NCBI RefSeq assembly: GCF_000147815.2
Contig: NC_015952.1
Coordinates: 127,152 to 191,151, forward strand
Length of the DNA: 64,000 nucleotides
DNA from: Streptomyces violaceusniger Tu 4113
Lineage (GTDB): Bacteria; Actinomycetota; Actinomycetes; Streptomycetales; Streptomycetaceae
Direction: 5' to 3'
The notes below the pieces were generated by a model. That model had not been told where the DNA came from and made no database searches. It was given only the letters and a program-made list of their open reading frames with translations. The position numbers were made by a program, and so were the translations under genes. Below are positions 59,007 to 64,000 of the stretch, in pieces (the stretch's first letter is position 1; each line of letters begins with the position of its first letter).

Positions 59007-60569
59007 TTACGGAAGGGTGGATTCTCTGGTGCTGGGGTTTTCGTGTACCTCTTGGATTCCGAGGATCTTCGCTGGCGGCAGGTCACGGTAGAGCTGGAAC
59101 ACCCGGTCGTTGGGCCATAGTCCTTCCTTGGTGCGGCAGCCTGAGCACAGACCGCCGCGGACGAGACCCGTGTGGTGGTCATGATCGATCAGGAGCTGGG
59201 TGCGCCGGGAGCAGACAGCGCAGCGGTCTTGCTGCCAGGCGAGCATGGAGAGCGTAGCGCTCCATGCGTTGGGGATGTCCGGCGCCGGTTCGGTGGGGAC
59301 GGGCCAGTAGTGGCAGGCGGGGTGAGGGGGGATTTCTTCGCCGCGGTGGTGGGCATCGAGCAGGGCTTTGCTGCGGTCGTTGTGGTGTGTGGTGGTGGCC
59401 CAGGTGGTGATGCGCTGCTCCTCTTCGTCCATCCGGGCCAGGGCTGCGCGGGTCGCTTCGGGCATGTCCGTGAGGTCGAGCGGATTCTTCGTGAGTTTGA
59501 CGTCGGCCATGGGGTGGCCCGTCATGGGGTCCTGGATGCGGTCGTAGCACTCGTCTGGGGTGCGGCTTTTGGGTCCCCATCGGCCGTGGCGGCGTGTGGA
59601 CTCCTGGGGGGCGCCGGCGCGGCGGGAGGCGGTGTATCCGGATGCGCGCCAGCCGTGGGAGGTGACTTTGCGGCCGAAGCCGTCGAAGGCGCAGCCCGCG
59701 GCGGCGGTGAGGCGTTGGGTGATCTCGTTGATGGACTTGGTGGTGATCTGGGGGCGGATGTGCCCCCACTGGTCGATGGAGCGCAGGACGCGGCCGGTGA
59801 GGATGCCGTGTTCGGCGTAGGCGGCGCGGAGCGCTGTCCAGGCGGCGACGGGGCAGATGTCGTCGCTGCGGGGTTTCAGGTAGACGGTGTCTCCCTTGGC
59901 GTTGGGGTCGGTCTTGGAGACACGGATGTTGACGTGGAGGACGCCTGCTTCGTCGATGCCGAGGTCGGCGATGTTCAGGGCTGCCATCTCGGCGGATCGC
60001 AGCCAGCCGAAGAAGCCGAGCAGGCACATGAAGCGGTCGCGTAGCCCGGTCAGCGTGCCGGACGGGACGAGGCTGAGGATGTCGTGAACCTGATCGGGGG
60101 TGACGATCGCGGACCGGCGGATGGTCCGGCCTTCGTCGGCGAGGCGCCGGGAGTGGGCGATGAGGAGCTTACGGGCGAGCTTGGTGTCGGGGTGCCCCTC
60201 GTAGCCGGCGAGAGTGTGCAGGGCGCGGATGGAGTAGAGGGCTTGTTCGAGGGAGTTGAGGGCGTAGGTCTGGCCGGTGCGGGTGGTGGTCTGGCTGAGG
60301 GTGCGGGTCCACTCGGCGAGGGTCTGGGGGGTCATGGGGAGGGTGGTGCGTTCGTTGGCGCGGCACCAGTCGTCGGCGAGGGTCCACCAGTTGCGGTAGG
60401 CACGCTGGGTGTTCTTCGGGACCGATTTGATCAGTTCGGTCTTTGTGGCCTCGGTGAGGTGATGGTCCGCATCGGTCCATTTGGACTGGCCGTCTCTTCT
60501 GTACGCTTCGGCTGCTTCGGCTGGTGTGGCCGTGACGGGCGGAAGCGACAGATCGTTTTGTCCGAACAT
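59007..60569 (-). CDS. Tyrosine recombinase fused to an endonuclease VII-like HNH domain
   Basis: 520 aa. Residues 50-150 form a SAM-like core-binding domain (PKNTQRAYRNWWTLADDWCR). The catalytic domain has Arg191 (FFGWLRSAEM), Lys219 (RVSKTDP), His305/Arg308 (SHGWRASG), Trp331 (GRWGP) and Tyr342 (DECYDR), the full set. After a linker the last 80 residues carry Cys450-x2-Cys453, IDHDHHTG (462-466), and CSGC (475-478), the zinc-His-Asp motif of recombination endonuclease VII. It should integrate or resolve the element; the added nuclease is unusual. Confidence 0.85.
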   Translation of the reverse strand: MFGQNDLSLPPVTATPAEAAEAYRRDGQSKWTDADHHLTEATKTELIKSVPKNTQRAYRNWWTLADDWCRANERTTLPMTPQTLAEWTRTLSQTTTRTGQTYALNSLEQALYSIRALHTLAGYEGHPDTKLARKLLIAHSRRLADEGRTIRRSAIVTPDQVHDILSLVPSGTLTGLRDRFMCLLGFFGWLRSAEMAALNIADLGIDEAGVLHVNIRVSKTDPNAKGDTVYLKPRSDDICPVAAWTALRAAYAEHGILTGRVLRSIDQWGHIRPQITTKSINEITQRLTAAAGCAFDGFGRKVTSHGWRASGYTASRRAGAPQESTRRHGRWGPKSRTPDECYDRIQDPMTGHPMADVKLTKNPLDLTDMPEATRAALARMDEEEQRITTWATTTHHNDRSKALLDAHHRGEEIPPHPACHYWPVPTEPAPDIPNAWSATLSMLAWQQDRCAVCSRRTQLLIDHDHHTGLVRGGLCSGCRTKEGLWPNDRVFQLYRDLPPAKILGIQEVHENPSTRESTLP

Positions 60570-60719
60570 GTTCCTGAATGCAACTCCTATGGTTTTTAGG
60601 CGGGTTCATCACGTGCGATACGTGGGCGCTTATTGGAACTGAGCCTCGCCTCACTTCTGATATGTGGGATCTTATGTTGCCTCTGGCCTCCGGCGCCAGA
60701 TCGCGGAGTTGTGTCCGAG

Positions 60720-61028
60720 ATGGCCAATCCGTACGATGCAGCCATGAAGAACCTTGTGGACGAAATGAGCTTGACCGACATCAAAAACGCGTTCGGCGAT
60801 GTGGTCTCCAAGGCCCTCTTGGGTCAACCGACCGTAGGGCTCAACAGGGGCAAGAGGGCCATTGCGGTCGTCCCGGTCGAAGTGCTCGACAAGTATCTGG
60901 TGGACGAGCAGCGCGAGTTGCGCGAAATGATCCGCGAGCGCGAGGACGAGGAGACCGTGCCGCTCGCGCCGGAGCTGGACGAGGTCACCGGCAAGCTCTC
61001 CGCGACCGCGACCGCCGCCGACGCATGA
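60720..61028 (+). CDS. Phd/YefM-like antitoxin-type protein
   Basis: 102 aa from ATG 60720. TDIKNAFGDVVSKALLGQPT then RGKRAIAVVPVEVLDKYL is the N-terminal fold of Phd/YefM antitoxins. A charged C-terminal tail (EMIREREDEETVPLAPELDE) fits a toxin-wrapping segment. No canonical RelE/Doc-type toxin follows; the next gene overlaps by ATGA. It could also be a small autoregulator of this operon. Confidence 0.55.
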   Translation: MANPYDAAMKNLVDEMSLTDIKNAFGDVVSKALLGQPTVGLNRGKRAIAVVPVEVLDKYLVDEQRELREMIREREDEETVPLAPELDEVTGKLSATATAADA

Positions 61029-61495
61029 CGGCGACCCTGACGGCGAGCACCGCGCTCGTCCCGACCGGCGACCGCGCGCCGGTGGAGAACGCTGTCGTCG
61101 GCGGCATCGCCGACGGGTTCGGACCGGAGACGTTCCTGTGGGTGGAGTTCCACCGGCCGGACGGCGGCATGCGCATCAAGTACGTGTGGACCGACGGCGG
61201 GCAGCAGCTCGGCGACCGCATCGACAGCCTCGCCATGACGGCCGGGATGGACACGGCGGACTGGCTCCACGTGGCCGACCGGCACGAGATGGTGAGCAGC
61301 CGCGGGCGCCTGAAGATCAAGGCTTACCCGCTGCGGCCGGTGCTCGCCGACGTCCAGGGCGGCGTGCGGGCGCCGGAGGAGCTGCGCGAGAGCGTGCGGC
61401 GCTTGCTGAGGGTGGCCGGTGAGATCACCGGGCAGGTTCCGCGTACGCTCACGCCGCGCTGGATGGGCTTCGGCCCGGTGCTGGCCAACTCGTAG
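61025..61495 (+). CDS. Hypothetical protein coupled to the antitoxin-like gene (156 aa)
   Basis: ATGA overlap with 60720..61028. GPETFLWVEFHRPDGGMRIK, YVWTDGGQQLGDRIDSLA and DWLHVADRHEMVSSRGRLKI: an alpha/beta protein with several His/Asp residues but no family I recognise. By position it is the candidate toxin partner; this is untested inference. Confidence 0.6.
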   Translation: MTATLTASTALVPTGDRAPVENAVVGGIADGFGPETFLWVEFHRPDGGMRIKYVWTDGGQQLGDRIDSLAMTAGMDTADWLHVADRHEMVSSRGRLKIKAYPLRPVLADVQGGVRAPEELRESVRRLLRVAGEITGQVPRTLTPRWMGFGPVLANS

Positions 61496-61535
61496 GCGGG
61501 TCTGCCGACCAGAGAAAGAGAGGAAGAGCCCAACC

Positions 61536-62114
61536 ATGACGACCACCGCAGCGGCGACGGCAGATCTGCCGACAAGTCCTGAAAAACCGCTTCTACTCCT
61601 TGACGTAGACGGGCCGTTGAATCCCTACGCGGCGCCCGCGCACCGGCGGCCGGAGGGCTACACCACGCACCGGATGCGGCCCCCGGGCTGGGAGGACCGC
61701 TGGCAGAAGCCGTTACGGGTGTGGCTGAAGCCGGACCACGGCCCGGCGCTGCTGGCGCTGCCGTACCGGCTGGTGTGGTGCAGCACCTGGCAGACCCACG
61801 CCAACACGTTCATCGCGCCCGTCCTGGGCCTGCCCGAGCTGGAGCACGTGCCCTTCCCGTCCTCTCCGTCCCGGCCGAACGCGCGGCTGTACTGGAAAAC
61901 GTCGTACGTGGTCGATTGGGCGGCTGGTCGTCCGTTCGTCTGGGTCGACGACGAGACGACGAAGTACGACCAGGAATACGTGGACGACCACCACGAAGGG
62001 TTCGGCCGCATCGTGCACGTGAAGCCCAACTTCGGCCTGCGGGACGACGACTTTGCCCTGATCAACGCGTGGGCCCGGGATGCCGTGGCCACCTCGGAAG
62101 GAGAGCCACGATGA
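61536..62114 (+). CDS. HAD-superfamily-like protein (192 aa)
   Basis: PLLLLDVDGPLNPYAAP is the nucleophile motif (DxDG) of HAD phosphatases. LVWCSTWQTHANTFIAPVLG gives the Ser/Thr region, and FVWVDDETTKYDQEYVDD the second acidic pair. Short insertions suit actinobacterial HAD-like proteins of unknown substrate. ATGA overlap to the next gene. Confidence 0.75.
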   Translation: MTTTAAATADLPTSPEKPLLLLDVDGPLNPYAAPAHRRPEGYTTHRMRPPGWEDRWQKPLRVWLKPDHGPALLALPYRLVWCSTWQTHANTFIAPVLGLPELEHVPFPSSPSRPNARLYWKTSYVVDWAAGRPFVWVDDETTKYDQEYVDDHHEGFGRIVHVKPNFGLRDDDFALINAWARDAVATSEGEPR

Positions 62115-62434
62115 CGACCGCGACGCAGGAGGAACCCCCGCAGGAAGCCGCGGAAAAGCCGGTGCAGGAGGTGCGGTCGGTTCCGCCAGCGAAGATCCGG
62201 AAGTCGGCGGCGGCCGAGCTGCACGGCCTGGCGAGCGACGTGCGCACGATCCGTTCCCTGGTTCTCGGCCTGGTGAGCGTGACCCGGGACCCGCGGGGCG
62301 TGGGCATCCCGCTCGGCCCGTGCGAGGTCGTCTACTACCACAAGCTGAACGTCGCCAACCGTGTCGTCCTTTACACCCTCACCGAGGACGACGGCGTGGT
62401 GATCGAGGGGTTCAGGCGGGTAACGGCTCTGTGA
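62111..62434 (+). CDS. Hypothetical protein (107 aa)
   Basis: A Glu/Pro-rich N-terminal tail, then a helical piece (AAELHGLASDVRTIRSLVLG) and a beta segment (CEVVYYHKLNVANRVVLYTL). Overlaps both neighbours (ATGA, GTGA). No recognised function. Confidence 0.6.
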   Translation: MTTATQEEPPQEAAEKPVQEVRSVPPAKIRKSAAAELHGLASDVRTIRSLVLGLVSVTRDPRGVGIPLGPCEVVYYHKLNVANRVVLYTLTEDDGVVIEGFRRVTAL

Positions 62435-62628
62435 GCAACACTGCGAGGACGCCGACGTACGAGGTCCGCGCGAAGGTCGTCCGGTCGGACGTGGACCTGG
62501 ACATCAGCGGGCGTGTGGACAACCACTTCGCTCCCTTGCTTCTCGCCCTGCTGGGCGAGGAGTTCGTCAACCAGTCCGAGATCACCCTTACTCTCACCCC
62601 CATCCAGGAGGACCCCGATGGGCAGTAG
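62431..62628 (+). CDS. Small hypothetical protein (65 aa)
   Basis: GTGA-coupled to its upstream gene. PTYEVRAKVVRSDVDLDISG and QSEITLTLTPIQEDPDG: beta-rich peptide. Overlaps 62618..62866 by 11 bases. Confidence 0.5.
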   Translation: MSNTARTPTYEVRAKVVRSDVDLDISGRVDNHFAPLLLALLGEEFVNQSEITLTLTPIQEDPDGQ

Positions 62629-62866
62629 GCCGCAGGCTGAGCCGGAGACGAAGCAGGAGGAGTGCCCGCGGTGTGAGGGCCCGTTGCGGGGGTTCCCCGA
62701 GGACATCGGGGCCTCCAGCCGGGTAACCACCCCGGAGCGGGACGTCCGGATTTGCGGGCAGTGCGGTACGGACGAGGCCGTGCGGGATGCGGCCGGGTTC
62801 GGGCCGGTGCCGCTGGACGAGTGGCCGGTGCGCAGGCTGCTGACGTGGACGGCGGCGGCTGCGTGA
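62618..62866 (+). CDS. Zinc-ribbon protein (82 aa)
   Basis: CPRCEGPL and CGQCGTDE, spaced about 28 residues apart, form a four-Cys zinc ribbon. The last residues PLDEWPVRRLLTW are helical. The next gene begins in the stop (GTGA). This combination is common in Streptomyces phage and plasmid operons. Confidence 0.6.
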   Translation: MGSRPQAEPETKQEECPRCEGPLRGFPEDIGASSRVTTPERDVRICGQCGTDEAVRDAAGFGPVPLDEWPVRRLLTWTAAAA

Positions 62867-63603
62867 GGGACGTAGTTCTGCGGGACGCCGCGCAGGAGGA
62901 CTGCGCGGCGCTGGCCGCGGTCCTCCAAAGGGCGCACGCGCCGGGTTCGGCGCTGTGGCGGGAGTGGAGCGACCCGGAGAAGCTGAAGATCCTGCTGTTC
63001 GCGGTCGCCTCCCCCAAGGGCCGGGCGACGCGGTTCAGGCTGCGGGTGGCTCAGGTCGGAGAGGAAGTCGCCGGCGCGATGATGAGCCGGTGGGCGTACG
63101 ACCGGCTGGGCCCGACGGAGGCGATCTTCGGAGACATCGGGCTCATCGACACCCTGGCCGTGCTGCCTGCCTTCCGCAGGCACGGCGTGGGCCGGGCGCT
63201 GGTGAAGGACGCGGAGGCCGAGTTGCGGCGCGCGGGCGTACGGGTGGCGTACGCGGAGTCGACGCCTGGTGCGGTGCCGTTCTACGAGGCATTGCGGTAC
63301 CGGGCGGAGCCGGAGGAGGTGAGGGCCATCACCTTCTTCCCTCGTCAGGGGCCGAAGCTCTACACCCACTGCATCGGGGACCTGTCGGAGGCGCGGCTGG
63401 TGTGGAAGTCGCTGACGGGCGGGATGGTGCGGTCGTCGGTGTACGAGCATCCGGACGGGAAGGGTCCGGGGGTAGCTCTCACCGGGCTGATTCCGGGTGA
63501 TGCGCGGCGTACGGTGCCGTGGCCGGAGGCTGGAGTCCTGGGAGGCGCGACGGCAGCGGAACGAGGCGAAGGGCATCAACGGGGACGGGCAGGGACCGGA
63601 TGA
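62863..63603 (+). CDS. GNAT-family acetyltransferase
   Basis: 246 aa. LIDTLAVLPAFRRHGVGRAL is the acetyl-CoA binding motif A (R-x-x-G-x-G/A), followed by AYAESTPGAVPFYEALRY, the motif B tyrosine region. The C-terminal 80 residues are an extra segment ending in a low-complexity tail. Substrate unknown. It is inside the overlapping operon and its stop overlaps the membrane peptide start (ATGA). Confidence 0.8.
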   Translation: MRDVVLRDAAQEDCAALAAVLQRAHAPGSALWREWSDPEKLKILLFAVASPKGRATRFRLRVAQVGEEVAGAMMSRWAYDRLGPTEAIFGDIGLIDTLAVLPAFRRHGVGRALVKDAEAELRRAGVRVAYAESTPGAVPFYEALRYRAEPEEVRAITFFPRQGPKLYTHCIGDLSEARLVWKSLTGGMVRSSVYEHPDGKGPGVALTGLIPGDARRTVPWPEAGVLGGATAAERGEGHQRGRAGTG

Positions 63604-63738
63604 CCGCGCCGTACTACCAGGACGAGCCCTCCGGCCGCCTGAGTCGGGGGGCCGATCCTCGTGTTCGCCGCCGGACTCGCCGCCTGGCTGATCATCAAAA
63701 CCGTCGTCCCGGTCGTGAACCTTCCCGGCGAGAGGTGA
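63600..63738 (+). pseudogene. Membrane peptide interrupted by a frameshift in a G run
   Basis: ATG 63600 gives MTAPYYQDEPSGRLSR, then the frame meets six Gs at 63646-63651. A one-base shift there opens GPILVFAAGLAAWLIIKTVV and NLPGER with a stop at 63736-63738, a typical short Streptomyces membrane peptide. One extra G (real or assembly error) explains it. Confidence 0.5.
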
Positions 63739-63808
63739 TCTACAGGCCCGGCCTGTGCCGTTGATCCCACACCCGGCGAGGCCATTCTGTCCCCGTCGGT
63801 GAACCTTG

Positions 63809-63842
63809 AAGCCTCCCGCACTGCGCAGCGTGCGGGAGGCTT
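63809..63842. terminator. Perfect 12-bp hairpin
   Basis: AAGCCTCCCGCA pairs with TGCGGGAGGCTT around a ten-base loop. It ends the 60.7-63.7 kb operon. Confidence 0.7.
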
Positions 63843-63904
63843 CGGCGTTTCGTGGCAGGTCAATAAGACGGTTGGAGGAGTGCGCGAAGCTCTTCCAAAG
63901 AGCT

Positions 63905-63939
63905 GCGGCCCCTCAGGTGTTGGCGCACCTAGGGGCCGC
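63905..63939. terminator. Second hairpin
   Basis: GCGGCCCC...AGGTG pairs with CACCT...GGGGCCGC. Possibly terminates a gene entering from the right of the window. Confidence 0.5.
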
Positions 63940-64000
63940 GTAAGCGGGTTACTCCTGACGTACGGCCTCGTCCGCATCACAAGCTAGGGCGGGGCCATAC

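Overview
The window looks like a piece of a large Streptomyces (or closely related actinobacterial) extrachromosomal or recently mobile element. It has very high GC with strongly G/C-biased third positions, GTG/TTG starts, many 4-base ATGA/GTGA gene overlaps, a large share of leaderless genes with a TANNNT -10 box 6-13 bases before the start, and Streptomyces-type accessory families (XRE/TPR regulators, AfsA-type hotdog protein, DUF574 and FxLD-type methyltransferases, a DUF6221-like protein). Partition genes (parA/parB at 54.4-56.1 kb), a tyrosine recombinase (59.0-60.6 kb) and phage genes (terminase, endolysin-like amidase, a repeat-rich tail-fibre-like protein) occur together. This fits a plasmid-prophage hybrid or a plasmid carrying prophage remains. 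I see no replication initiator, telomere genes, rRNA, intact tRNA or CRISPR array.

Layout. 0-3.2 kb (minus strand): phage packaging module with a terminase small-subunit candidate and a large subunit broken by a frameshift and an inserted 0.3 kb segment. 3.3-5.8 kb: leaderless small genes and a PD-(D/E)XK nuclease-like protein. 5.8-10 kb: tandem repeat, secreted HNH-type nuclease candidate, amidase, Arr-like protein and small phage-type ORFs. 10.2-20.8 kb: XRE regulator, many short unknown genes, deoxyribosyltransferase-like and HIT proteins, an RNA-ligase homologue lacking the motif I lysine, tRNA remnants, and a recombinase-like gene behind a long inverted repeat.

20.9-32.8 kb: a coherent biosynthetic island. 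A divergent XRE/TPR regulator faces an operon of RpiB-like isomerase, DegT aminotransferase, B12-type radical SAM enzyme, nucleoside phosphorylase-like protein and family 2 glycosyltransferase, followed by a Nudix hydrolase, two SAM methyltransferases and, beyond a convergent gene, a phosphotransferase-like protein. G/C hairpins lie at both edges of the core. 32.9-44.5 kb: second XRE/TPR regulator, small membrane, lipo- and DUF397-like proteins, three glycosyltransferases, one methyltransferase, and the tail-fibre-like gene with an 87-bp triplicated repeat.

44.5-54.1 kb: a minus-strand type II fatty-acid/hormone-like cluster (KAS III, AfsA-type protein, acyl-CoA oxidase-like, SDR, thioester-reductase-like, ACP, KAS II) that also holds internally deleted second copies of both condensing enzymes, with a divergent TPR regulator. 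54.1-56.1 kb: partition operon behind a 25-bp palindrome. 56-64 kb: accessory methyltransferase, a lower-GC ORF, a tyrosine recombinase fused to an endonuclease VII-like HNH domain, and a tightly overlapping plus-strand operon (antitoxin-like, HAD-like, zinc-ribbon, GNAT, membrane peptide) ending in two strong hairpins.
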